A stretch of 64,000 nt of DNA from a gamma proteobacterium symbiont of Ctena orbiculata (GTDB lineage Bacteria > Pseudomonadota > Gammaproteobacteria > Chromatiales > Chromatiaceae), in assembly GCA_003058495.1 (NCBI GenBank), contig QBVC01000015.1:1-64000 (forward strand), read 5' to 3'. How positions within the stretch are numbered: the first letter of the stretch is position 1; every line of letters begins with the position of its first letter. The notes beneath the pieces were generated by a model that saw only the letters and a program-made list of their open reading frames with translations, ran no database searches and was not told the origin of the DNA. The position numbers were made by a program, and so were the translations under genes. Below, one piece after another: positions 1 through 8,742 of this stretch.

Positions 1-212
1 CTTATTCCACAGGGGACATCTACCATGAGTTGATCATTAAAGTATGGCTGGGACTCCGCATAGTCCATGCTGTCATCGCCGGCGGCACCCGACCATGTCT
101 GTTGGTTAACGACATTACTGCCATTGGCGTACATGAACTCCCTATCGGGACCGGAGTAGCAGTAGTACCATTCTGACCAGTCGTCCACGTTGTCGTGGAC
201 TATGTGATTGGT
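1..212 (-). pseudogene. Orphan fragment of the Rhs/DUF2235 toxin tail, running off the window
   Basis: Read on the minus strand, this stretch encodes a diverged copy of residues about 1790-1860 of the large toxin at 822-6563. Shared short blocks include EWYYCYSGPDREFMYANGS, GAAGD, SMDY, ESQP and VPCG, with scattered substitutions throughout. The similarity begins around position 212, some 30 bases after the stop codon of the lipoprotein gene at 244. There is no start codon or upstream catalytic domain in frame, so it cannot be an intact toxin. It looks like a displaced C-terminal cassette of the kind left behind when polymorphic toxins exchange tips. How far it extends to the left is not visible. 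Confidence 0.75.
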
Positions 213-243
213 TGAATTTCGACACACATAACTATCGATTAAA

Positions 244-825
244 TCAGCTAAGTGAATTACTGGCGAAGCCACCCACACGCATTTCCACCTCCTCATCTCT
301 AAAAATAAACATAATGGTCATAACACGCTTGCTGCCAAACCGAATGCGCTCTCCCGCTCGCTTAGCGTACTCGGTGTTTTGAATTTCTTTCAGATCAAAC
401 ACTTTACGGAAGACCTTTTCTTCCAAGGGCGTCCAGGTACAGCCTAATTTTCTTATATATATCTTAGTGTCATCCGTTTTTGGCACTTTTGACCTAAATC
501 TGTCTACCCGACGACAATCACTCAACTCCGCCAACTGCCACTCCACCACAACCTGGTCCGGCAGGGAATTTGGATGGTCGGGAAAGCGGCCTTTGTCAAT
601 AATGTCATCTCTGACTCCCGGTATTCCAGTTCGTATCCTATTGGTACCCGCTGTTGTCTCCGGTGAAATTATTATGACCCCATAATCCCCATAATTGGCC
701 ATCCCTACCGCATACAAAAACTTCGAACAACTAGACAAGGTGATAATACTAAGTACACTCAACAATACAATCCCGAATAGAAAGTACTGCCTATAGGCTC
801 GCGTGATCCTCAGTTTTGTTTTCAT
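244..825 (-). CDS. Lipoprotein, candidate immunity protein for the Rhs-phospholipase toxin
   Basis: This is a 193-residue protein with a basic start, a hydrophobic stretch at residues 15-31 and a lipobox ending LSSC, so it should be a lipid-anchored periplasmic protein. Its ATG overlaps the toxin stop codon in an ATGA arrangement, which implies translational coupling to the toxin at 822-6563. Known Tle1-type phospholipase effectors are neutralised by an immunity protein encoded next to them, often a lipoprotein or periplasmic protein. The role here is inferred from that precedent plus position, because I do not recognise the family from sequence. The mature part has two cysteines (in SDCRR and KLGCTW) that could pair. 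An alternative is an unrelated accessory lipoprotein of the pilus locus. Confidence 0.75.
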   Translation of the reverse strand: MKTKLRITRAYRQYFLFGIVLLSVLSIITLSSCSKFLYAVGMANYGDYGVIIISPETTAGTNRIRTGIPGVRDDIIDKGRFPDHPNSLPDQVVVEWQLAELSDCRRVDRFRSKVPKTDDTKIYIRKLGCTWTPLEEKVFRKVFDLKEIQNTEYAKRAGERIRFGSKRVMTIMFIFRDEEVEMRVGGFASNSLS

Positions 826-3800
826 GGGCGCAAATCACTGTGGTTAATGTCTATGTAGAGACCATAGTGTGCAGTTAACCATTCACTATAGGTATCAATC
901 GCTTCCGTCAGGTTGTTGGCGTCTTCGAGGATAATTGCACCCACCTTGGTCCGGTTACCGCCTCTATCCACCCCCTTTTCGTGGCAGGTATTCTGCCACA
1001 TGAATCCACAGGGGACATCCTCCATAAACCGCTCATCGAAGAACGGCTGGGACTCAGAATAGTCCATGCTGCCATCTCCGGCAGCACCCAGCCATGCCTG
1101 CTGGGTGACAACATCACTGCCGTTGGCATACATGAACTCCCGGTCGGGACCGGAGTAGCAGTAGTACCATTCCGGACATACGTCCACGCTGTTATGGACG
1201 ATAGGATTTGTTACCTCATCCCACAATTCACTCTGCATGTAACCTCTATCCATCTCCACCCCCTCACTCTCCGCCTGCTGCACCATCCACATGAAGGCCA
1301 CATCCGACAGGTCGCCCTCCGCGTAGCCACCGCCGATATCCGAGTGGGCGCCGATGAAGCCACGCTCGATACGGGTGGCGCTGTTGGCCGTCGACGGCGA
1401 GTCGTGAATGGAGACTCCCGCGAAGTCGGTCCGGTGTTCGTTCACCGCCACGGCATGAGCTGCATGGTCGGCAATCGCCGGTATGCCCAGGCGCAACTGC
1501 TGCAGATCGTTGCCCTGGTATGCCCAATAGTGTGGCACGGTGTCGAACAGGCCGATGAAGTTGAGGTTGATCATCAGGTTGCAGTCCCGGTTGAGGTAGT
1601 CGAGGGCAGCTCTCAGGCGATTCATGTCGGCATCGATGGCTGATCCGACATTAGTATCGATAAATGGGTCCTGTTCCCGCCTCAGGTTTTCATAGATATA
1701 GCTAAGATCATCGGCGGCTGCAGGATCGCTGAAATCGGCGCCGGACTGGGCGACCCGAATGATGTCATCGACCACATTGGCAAACATGCGGGCCTCCGCC
1801 GCGCCGCGGGAGAAGCCGACGATGTCGATATCCACCGGAGTGGTGGCGCCCTGCGCTTCCATCTGTTCGATATATTGCACCAGATAGTCGGCCATCTGGG
1901 CGACCCTTTGTTGCAGGCTGACGCCAAATGCTGCATCTGGTGATGGCGCACTGCTAAAATTCGGATCATCCACGCCGGCGCCGGTGATGTAGTAGTAGTC
2001 CCGGTTGGATGCCGTACTCCCGTCCCAGTCGATGTAGGGGGTGACAGGCAGTTCACCGGGGGCACTGCGGTAACTCTCGGCGAAACGCACCACGTTGGAG
2101 ATGTCTCCCGGGTTCTCAGGATCGCGCAGTTCGTCCCGGTTGTTGGTGTTGCCTGTGCCATCGAAGGCGAAGAGCAACAGGCCGGTGGGGTCGATGTTGC
2201 GCACGGGGTCGTTGGCTGCGTAGGCGTAGGTGTTCATACCCGCGTTCAGATCCAGCGGATCGCTGCTGAGGTAGCGGCCTGTCTCCGGATCGTAGTAGCG
2301 ATAGTAGTTGTAGTAGAGCCCGGTCTCGGTATCTTCGTATTGACCGGGGAGCCGCAGGTTGAGTTGGAACGAAATTTGGTCTCCGTCCGGGTCGTCCTCT
2401 ATATGAGCTCGACCGAATGGGGCATAGTGAGCGCGCCAGACAAGCCGGCCCGCGGAGTCGCTCACCGCCACCGGCGCACTCAGGTGGTTGCTGTGGATGG
2501 TGTAGATCTCTCCCGCTTCCAGCAGGGCGACCGGTTGCCAGCCCAGGTAGAGATATTGGCGGACGATCTCTCCCTGTTCATCCATCTCGGCAATGAGGCG
2601 TTTGTTTTCGTAAAGGTAGTGGGTGGTGACCGGGACCGCCTCTCCATAGACTGTCTTACTGATTCGCTCGGCACGATTGTTGTAGCTATAGCTGGCGACC
2701 AGTTCGTCCGCCACCCAGATATGCTCGGGCTGGCCGTTGGCGGTATAGTCTATCTTGGCATCCGCGCTCTGGTGGATGTTGCCCCTACTGTCGTGGACCA
2801 TAGGTATCGCATAGCTATTTAGCGATGCCTGTTTTATGTGGTTACTGTCATCCGCATAATCGTAGTGAACATGGGTGCCATTGACTATTTTTTCGGTGCG
2901 ATTGCCGTTCGCATCATAGCGGTAGCCGTAGAGCGCGAAAGGCATCATGGCAAAGTTAAGACGATCTTCGTTATCATAGCGATAACGGGCATAGGCCTGT
3001 TCTCCATCGTCGATGCCGGATATGGCACCGCTTACGTTGTATTGGTAGCGATAGTCGTGGATACCCTTGGCATGGAGGCCTTCGAGTTTCGTGCCATTAA
3101 AGCGGTAGGTTGTGGTGATGCCGTTACCGAAGCGTATTTGATTCAATAGGTTACTCTCCTTCACTGATGTAAGGATGCTTTTATCACGGAACCATCCGTC
3201 AAGGGATAGGTTCACTCCACCTCGAATGGGATCTTGGCTGTATTTGAGCTTTTGCCCGCCCGGCAGACCGACCTTTTCGAGGCGGCCGGTCTCGTCATAC
3301 CAGTAGCGGGTGGTGTAGTCATGATCTGCATAGGCTCGTGTAAAGGCAGTCATGCGGCCGTTTGGGTCATATTGCCACTGTTCACTCTCTTTTTGACGAT
3401 ATATGGATTGCAGCTCACCTTGGTTGTAGGTCAGGATCACCTCTTCGTCCGGGTAGCGTACTTTCGCCAGCCTACCAGCGGTATTGTATGAAAACACTAC
3501 GCGCTGCCCAGCGGCATCGGTTTTGGAAACCAGTCTGTCTTTTTCGTCGTATTGATAGGTGATAAGGCCCTTGTCCGGACTCTGTGTGAACACCACCCGC
3601 CCGAAATCATCGTAATGGTAGTGGGTTGTGTTGCCGCGCGCATTGGTTACGGCGATCAGCTTGCCGTGGCTTTCACTGGCATAACGCCTGACAATGCCAT
3701 CCGAGGTTATGAGATGCTTGAGTTTGCCAAAGTCGTCATATTCGATTGTGGTAAGCCTACCCGGGGCAATTATGCTGTTGGGCAGTTTTTTCCCCGTCTC

Positions 3801-6563
3801 ATACTCAAACTGGCGGACGATCTGACCGGATTGGTTTTTCAGGGCGATCAATCTTTGGTGATCGTCGTAAACATAGTTCAGTGTGGAGACCGGGACGCCC
3901 GCGACATGCCAGGATTTTTGCTCGATTCTGTTATCTTTGGTCCATTTGTAACGGGTTTCCAGGCGGTCGTTATATCGCCTGATCATCCGTCCCGCCAAAT
4001 CGTACTCCATATTGAGTTCGGTTCCATACATGTCTCTGTAAAGCAACGGCTTGCCCGTGACATCGTATTCAAAACTGAATGTTCCAGCCTGAGTTTCTAT
4101 CGATGCAACGGCTAGATCGGCTGTGTATGAGACCGTTATCGGATTCCCTCCATCAAACTGTATTTCATCGATTTTTCCATATGCATTGTATGAAATATTC
4201 TGGGTCGTACCATCGTAGTTGGCTATTTTCTCAGTGCGTCCATACGAATCTTTTTCTAAGTGTGTGATGTCCGCTATCTGGCTCAAGACACCATCGATAG
4301 AGTGCAGTTGCTGTTTACTCTTGCTCTCGTATTTCAGTTGTACTTCACGTGTAATCGGTGTGAATCCACCTTCAGGTTGCGGGGCAAAACCTTTTTCCTG
4401 CACTTTCTCCGGCTTACCCCGTGCGTTGTAGTCTACCTCCCTGACAAAATCGGCACCGGATTTTACACTGGGTACACTGATTTCAATCGGCATATCCCGC
4501 TCTGCAAGGTACTTAAAGCTAACGACCCTCCGCTCATTCTCTCCGGCTGTTCTGATCAGCTCAGTCACACGCCCCAATTCGTCGTGTGTGTAGTGCAGGG
4601 TAGTACCGTCGCTGTTTGTCTGCGCTATGATCTGGAAACGCTCGTTGTAGCGATAACTCACATCCCCGGGACCACAGCTGGAACAGCCGGGACCATGGAT
4701 GGCAGTGACCAGGGCCACGCCCTCCCTGACCTCGGTGGTGTAGACACTGACCTTGCCCTGGCTGTCCGTGATTCGGGTCTCGCCGGGGCTGCTGAAGTCG
4801 AGTTTGACCTGGCCCACCTGTTCGGCATGGGTGGAGAGAATCGCCCGGTCCTTGTCATCGTATGCCCAGGTGGCGTAACGCACACCCCTCTCATCGGTAA
4901 TACCAGTGAGGTTATGGCTGTCGTGGGGATCTTCGTAGTGGTAGATCCGTGCGGCGCCGTCAGATCTGGTCACTTGTTGTAGGTTGCCGACGGCATCGTA
5001 GCGGTAGCGGGTCTCTTTGCCACCGGGATCATACATGGACTTGAGGCGGCCGTTGGGGTAGTGATCCAGGCTCAGCTCGCGGCCCAGGGGATCGCGCACC
5101 AGGAAGAGTTTGCCCTGGGGGTTATAGAGGAGGCTCAGGGTCTGACCGGTAACGAGCACGATGCGTTGAAGTCGACCTTCCGGGCTGAACTGGAGCTGGC
5201 GGCCGTCGCGCCAGTGCCATGTGAGCTGTTCACTATTGATCCGTAGCCATCCGTCTCTGATACGGGGAGCGATATAGTGATCACTGCTGTCACTGGGGTG
5301 AAAGTGGATGACCCGGCCGTCGCTTTGGCGCAGGCGGTAGCCGTCCCCCACTGCCCATAGACTCAGGTCGTAGCTGTGGCTCCAGCCATAACCAAGGGGA
5401 CCCTTGTAGCTGCTGTGGCTGTTGTAGTGGCGCTTGAAGAGCAGGCCCAGACTTCCGGGTAAGGGGCTGAGATCAACCTCATGCTGATATTTGTTGCCGG
5501 TGACCACGTGGATCGGGTTGCCCTCGTGGCTACCGGCGATACCGCTGGATTGCGAGGTTGGACTGAACGTCTCATCCCCAGGTGTCTCAGGTATTTCGCA
5601 TATAGCCGGACCGTGATCATCACCTTCGCTGATTGACGGGAAGTCTCCTCCATCACTGATCGGTGGTGGATCATCGTCATCACTGTTTTCTTCATTGTCT
5701 TCATCTTGGTTATCGTCGGATGACGGAAGATCCGTATCATCTGATACATTTGTATCACCTGAATCAGCCGTATCATCCGCCTCCTCATCGTCACCCCCCT
5801 GATCCGCTTCATCACCCGGGGAGGCATCACCCGTTTCAGGATCAGTTTCAGTAGGAGGTGGAGTACCGCCACTACCAGGTAGTTCCATATGGACATTGTT
5901 CTCATCCCGCCAGGCATCCGACTGCATGCGTACCGTCGCCACCGAGGTGATTGGTAGGCGGCGGGCGTTGTAGTATTGGCTATTACCCGGATCAACCATA
6001 CGCATCACCGCAGGGATAACCCGATCCATCAGTGGGACTTTAAGTTGATAGCCGTAGGTAACCTTGACTTTGAGCAGGTTGGCGTCCTGGATGTTGACGC
6101 CACTGCTGCCAATATCGCGTTGACGCCAGCGCAGGTGACTGTTAGGGATGCCGAAGTGGACATGACCCGTGCGGGGATCGACGATTTCGCGGCCGAACTC
6201 GTCAAAGGCCTCGATGGTGGGATTGATGATCTCGATCTCGGTGAAGCGCCGATCCTGAACATCAAGGCTTGCACGGGTGATTGCCGATATCGCTCTATCA
6301 GCGCTGCCGTCGCCGCCGAACAAAGGAGCCAGGCGTAAGCCTAGCTGCTCGCGCATAGCATCACTCTGTGCATGGTTGACCGCGCCCTCGCGGGCCGCCT
6401 CGAAAGTAGCGTAGTTGATGGTTGTCTTGGCGTCAAACAGAAGGGCTGTCTGCAGACCACCAAGCCCCATCAGCAGCAGTGCCGGCAGAGAGACCAGCAA
6501 CTCGGTCATGGCTGCGCCTGAGTATCTTTTTAAGAGACGGTTCAAGTTCCTTTTGATGTGCAT
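822..6563 (-). CDS. TadE-like prepilin / Rhs / DUF2235 (Tle1-type phospholipase) fusion toxin
   Basis: This 1913-residue protein has three parts. Residues 1-230 look like a TadE minor pilin: a basic leader, a prepilin-peptidase motif with cleavage predicted after Gly16 (SG|AAMTE, Glu at +5), one hydrophobic helix, and the usual pilin C-terminal segment. A very acidic low-complexity linker follows (about 235-345). From about 348 to 1460 there is an Rhs shell: a DUF6531-like start (HVVTGNKY), many YD repeats (YDxxGR), and the Rhs core end with YYDPETGRYLSSDP and IDPTGL. Residues 1465-1913 are a DUF2235 alpha/beta hydrolase with FDGTGN, the nucleophile motif GFSRG (Ser1585), FDTV (Asp1674) and GAHSDIGGGY (His1740). 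That is the triad expected of Tle1 phospholipases. The start has an AGGAG ribosome site. No PAAR or VgrG part is present. Function as a pilus-borne antibacterial lipase is inference. Confidence 0.88.
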   Translation of the reverse strand: MHIKRNLNRLLKRYSGAAMTELLVSLPALLLMGLGGLQTALLFDAKTTINYATFEAAREGAVNHAQSDAMREQLGLRLAPLFGGDGSADRAISAITRASLDVQDRRFTEIEIINPTIEAFDEFGREIVDPRTGHVHFGIPNSHLRWRQRDIGSSGVNIQDANLLKVKVTYGYQLKVPLMDRVIPAVMRMVDPGNSQYYNARRLPITSVATVRMQSDAWRDENNVHMELPGSGGTPPPTETDPETGDASPGDEADQGGDDEEADDTADSGDTNVSDDTDLPSSDDNQDEDNEENSDDDDPPPISDGGDFPSISEGDDHGPAICEIPETPGDETFSPTSQSSGIAGSHEGNPIHVVTGNKYQHEVDLSPLPGSLGLLFKRHYNSHSSYKGPLGYGWSHSYDLSLWAVGDGYRLRQSDGRVIHFHPSDSSDHYIAPRIRDGWLRINSEQLTWHWRDGRQLQFSPEGRLQRIVLVTGQTLSLLYNPQGKLFLVRDPLGRELSLDHYPNGRLKSMYDPGGKETRYRYDAVGNLQQVTRSDGAARIYHYEDPHDSHNLTGITDERGVRYATWAYDDKDRAILSTHAEQVGQVKLDFSSPGETRITDSQGKVSVYTTEVREGVALVTAIHGPGCSSCGPGDVSYRYNERFQIIAQTNSDGTTLHYTHDELGRVTELIRTAGENERRVVSFKYLAERDMPIEISVPSVKSGADFVREVDYNARGKPEKVQEKGFAPQPEGGFTPITREVQLKYESKSKQQLHSIDGVLSQIADITHLEKDSYGRTEKIANYDGTTQNISYNAYGKIDEIQFDGGNPITVSYTADLAVASIETQAGTFSFEYDVTGKPLLYRDMYGTELNMEYDLAGRMIRRYNDRLETRYKWTKDNRIEQKSWHVAGVPVSTLNYVYDDHQRLIALKNQSGQIVRQFEYETGKKLPNSIIAPGRLTTIEYDDFGKLKHLITSDGIVRRYASESHGKLIAVTNARGNTTHYHYDDFGRVVFTQSPDKGLITYQYDEKDRLVSKTDAAGQRVVFSYNTAGRLAKVRYPDEEVILTYNQGELQSIYRQKESEQWQYDPNGRMTAFTRAYADHDYTTRYWYDETGRLEKVGLPGGQKLKYSQDPIRGGVNLSLDGWFRDKSILTSVKESNLLNQIRFGNGITTTYRFNGTKLEGLHAKGIHDYRYQYNVSGAISGIDDGEQAYARYRYDNEDRLNFAMMPFALYGYRYDANGNRTEKIVNGTHVHYDYADDSNHIKQASLNSYAIPMVHDSRGNIHQSADAKIDYTANGQPEHIWVADELVASYSYNNRAERISKTVYGEAVPVTTHYLYENKRLIAEMDEQGEIVRQYLYLGWQPVALLEAGEIYTIHSNHLSAPVAVSDSAGRLVWRAHYAPFGRAHIEDDPDGDQISFQLNLRLPGQYEDTETGLYYNYYRYYDPETGRYLSSDPLDLNAGMNTYAYAANDPVRNIDPTGLLLFAFDGTGNTNNRDELRDPENPGDISNVVRFAESYRSAPGELPVTPYIDWDGSTASNRDYYYITGAGVDDPNFSSAPSPDAAFGVSLQQRVAQMADYLVQYIEQMEAQGATTPVDIDIVGFSRGAAEARMFANVVDDIIRVAQSGADFSDPAAADDLSYIYENLRREQDPFIDTNVGSAIDADMNRLRAALDYLNRDCNLMINLNFIGLFDTVPHYWAYQGNDLQQLRLGIPAIADHAAHAVAVNEHRTDFAGVSIHDSPSTANSATRIERGFIGAHSDIGGGYAEGDLSDVAFMWMVQQAESEGVEMDRGYMQSELWDEVTNPIVHNSVDVCPEWYYCYSGPDREFMYANGSDVVTQQAWLGAAGDGSMDYSESQPFFDERFMEDVPCGFMWQNTCHEKGVDRGGNRTKVGAIILEDANNLTEAIDTYSEWLTAHYGLYIDINHSDLRP

Positions 6564-6673
6564 TCTGCACTCCTAAACCAACGGTCTTTCCATAGAGTTG
6601 GTTTTTTTCTTTAGCAGATCAGATTCATTATCTGTGATGGCTGATATTTAGTCTGTGGGTCATTCCTCATCCG

Positions 6674-7696
6674 TTACTCTGAATGAATGTCTTCTGGGAT
6701 AATAATTGCTGCCGCAAAAAAGTCATTGTTTGTCAGTTGTTGCTGCTCATCAATCGTGCCATCATTGTTCCTATCCAAAACCACTTGGATATTATCGAAC
6801 CCAGCTATAGTGACGTCGATTCTGTGTCCTTGTATGATCAAGAAATAGCTACCCGAATATAAACCATTCTCATCAGCCCTCATGTCATCCAATACCGTTG
6901 TGGTGTACGAGAAATCGCTATTTTCTTTATCATGAGCTTCTGTATCCCAGTAGAGTTGATTTACGGATATCGAGTCATCAAAGTATCTTTCAAATACCAT
7001 TCTGGAAATACGAACTTTATCATCTTCATAATGCGGTGTTGCAAGTTGACCCGTTCTTGGGTTGCCCTTGAATGATCCATCAATTTCATAGCGATCCGAG
7101 TTAATTCCAATAACACTTTCTTCACCAAGCACTTCATTCTTAATTCGCATATTCTTTATCTTCGTTTCACCATCAACACTCCCATTGCTAACAACTTCAA
7201 GTAGTTGTCTTGACTCAACATTACTTACTTCATCGTATTCGATAAAAACAATTGAGTAGTTTCCTTCCTTAACACCATCTCCCTCATCACACTGCAGAAA
7301 TGTTGTAGTCATACTGTCGCCCGAACTGAGAGATCTGGCAGGCCCGGATTTTTGCATATTTACATTCTTTTCACCACCGATTTCGCAAGCCATTACTTCT
7401 TGACCACTATCATTATAATAAAGTGCCATATGGGCGAAGATTGTATCAGCCGCATAAACGCCACCCAGACTGGACTGGGTCACATAGACCCTTGCTGCTG
7501 TTCCCACGTAGTCTTCGGATACAGGAAGAATGTCTACATTACTATTGTCGTTGCCAGACGTACCATCACCAAGTCCATCATTTTCCCCATTACCGCTGCC
7601 TCCACCTCCACATGCAACTAAAGTACATGCAAAAAATATTGCGATACTAAATTGAGAAAGCAAACTTGAGTATTTAGAGTTGATTACAAGGTCCAT
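6674..7696 (-). CDS. Large exported lipoprotein of the Tad locus, unknown function
   Basis: The 340-residue product has a signal peptide and a lipobox ending LVAC, followed by a glycine/asparagine-rich spacer (GGGGSGNGEN). The rest is beta-rich in appearance with no family I recognise. Near the C-terminus it carries a calcium-loop-like motif, DRNNDGTIDE, similar to the one in the lipoprotein at 8743-9348. An AGGAG ribosome site stands just before the ATG. It is the gene immediately upstream of the Rhs toxin, with a 110-bp gap. It could be a surface-exposed pilus accessory, an adhesin or a toxin-loading partner. The start of the mature protein resembles the small lipoprotein at 19955-20353 (CGGGGS), which links both to the same locus. 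Confidence 0.75.
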   Translation of the reverse strand: MDLVINSKYSSLLSQFSIAIFFACTLVACGGGGSGNGENDGLGDGTSGNDNSNVDILPVSEDYVGTAARVYVTQSSLGGVYAADTIFAHMALYYNDSGQEVMACEIGGEKNVNMQKSGPARSLSSGDSMTTTFLQCDEGDGVKEGNYSIVFIEYDEVSNVESRQLLEVVSNGSVDGETKIKNMRIKNEVLGEESVIGINSDRYEIDGSFKGNPRTGQLATPHYEDDKVRISRMVFERYFDDSISVNQLYWDTEAHDKENSDFSYTTTVLDDMRADENGLYSGSYFLIIQGHRIDVTIAGFDNIQVVLDRNNDGTIDEQQQLTNNDFFAAAIIIPEDIHSE

Positions 7697-7865
7697 TTGT
7701 TTCTCCTAAAATACATTATGGATTCGGTGAAGCATCTGAAAAATGATGTTCAGTAAGTTAAAATCCGTTTCGTTTGTGAATATAGATAAACGTTCCGTTC
7801 CTTTTTATGTTAAATCCGGTCTTCTGTTTCGATATTCCTCCCATTACCCTGGTATGTTATCGGTT

Positions 7866-8351
7866 TCAGTATCGGATCAATCCCGCAGCAGGCGATGGCA
7901 GATCACTGATCGGTTTGTAGATAATCCCATGCAGCCGGTTGAGTTTTTCTTCTATTACCCTGCGCTCATAGCTCGACTCTGCGGCTAACCGCTGCGCCAT
8001 CTGTAACGACTGGTGGGCCATCAATAGGTAGGCTTCCGCCAGATTATGGTGAGGTTTCGGCTGTCTTGCATCACGCTGCAGCGAGGCGTTGTAAGCGTGA
8101 ATCGCTGCTTGGATATTGCCTTGATGGAGCCGCGAGTTGCCCAGCCTGAACCAGGCATAGAAGTCTTTAGGCGCAACCTCTGTGATAGCCCGATAGTGTC
8201 GCTCAGCCTCCACCCATCTACCCTGTTCATAGGCCCTATCCGCCAACTCAAGACGAGTGAATGCCTTCTGTTTGGGCGCCGTCCCGCCACAGGCTGTAAG
8301 TACCAGAATCAACATCGCTAGAATCGCTTGTGCTAAAGTGTTCTTATACAC
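7866..8351 (-). CDS. tadD: TPR lipoprotein, TadD-like
   Basis: This product of about 161 residues begins at a GTG preceded by AGGAG with five-base spacing; a longer reading frame upstream lacks such a site. It has a signal peptide with lipobox LTAC and then two to three tetratricopeptide repeats (for example ADRAYEQGRWVEAERHYRAI and FRLGNSRLHQGNIQAAIHAY). TadD is the TPR lipoprotein of Tad loci that is needed for secretin assembly or stability, and the position downstream of tadABC fits. It overlaps or abuts the DUF192 gene upstream, so it is probably in the same transcript. The assignment to TadD rests on TPR plus lipobox plus context. Confidence 0.8.
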   Translation of the reverse strand: MYKNTLAQAILAMLILVLTACGGTAPKQKAFTRLELADRAYEQGRWVEAERHYRAITEVAPKDFYAWFRLGNSRLHQGNIQAAIHAYNASLQRDARQPKPHHNLAEAYLLMAHQSLQMAQRLAAESSYERRVIEEKLNRLHGIIYKPISDLPSPAAGLIRY

Positions 8352-8362
8352 ATCGACTCCTT

Positions 8363-8731
8363 TTAAGCATCTTCCCAAGTGAAGCTGTCGTTGACCGAAA
8401 TACCTTGACTGCTGATTGTTCCCTGGTTTATTTCAAGCGTGTAGTAGGCACCGCGAGCAGATACGCTTCGAAAAGGCATGACCCCTTGAATACACTTCAA
8501 AACCATACCTTTTTTGTCCATGAAGATGATATCCAAGGGATAATGCATACCAACTGTGTGGACAGCAGCGCAACGGATGAGCAGCAGACCTTCATTATCG
8601 CCGAGCCGCTTCTTACCCAGGAGGCCGAGTAGTCGGCTCAGAAATGTGTCGGCCAACCATGCCTCGAGCTCGGAACCATCATGTATCAATTCGCTATTCA
8701 TAGCGTGCTTTTTCAGTCTTACCCGTTTCAT
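8363..8731 (-). CDS. DUF192 family protein
   Basis: The 122-residue protein matches the DUF192 fold: an N-terminal leader-like start, the segment FLSRLLGLLGKK, the conserved CAAVHTVGMHYPLDIIFMDKKG region, and the C-terminal ALEIN-type motif here read as YTLEINQGT. DUF192 proteins are small beta-rich proteins of unknown function, often exported. This copy has no obvious signal peptide. Such genes occur in some Tad loci, and here it lies between an Ig-like lipoprotein and tadD with minimal gaps, consistent with co-transcription. A biochemical role cannot be assigned. Confidence 0.85.
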   Translation of the reverse strand: MKRVRLKKHAMNSELIHDGSELEAWLADTFLSRLLGLLGKKRLGDNEGLLLIRCAAVHTVGMHYPLDIIFMDKKGMVLKCIQGVMPFRSVSARGAYYTLEINQGTISSQGISVNDSFTWEDA

Positions 8732-8742
8732 GACCGTCTGTT

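Noticed and set aside
2200-5520. Tandem-looking repeats considered as CRISPR or satellite
   Set aside because: They are degenerate YD codon repeats of the Rhs shell in one continuous reading frame.
822-6563. Type VI secretion effector interpretation
   Set aside because: No PAAR, VgrG, Hcp or adapter gene or domain nearby; the N-terminus is pilin-like. Not fully excluded, because the catalytic tail is of a type VI family.
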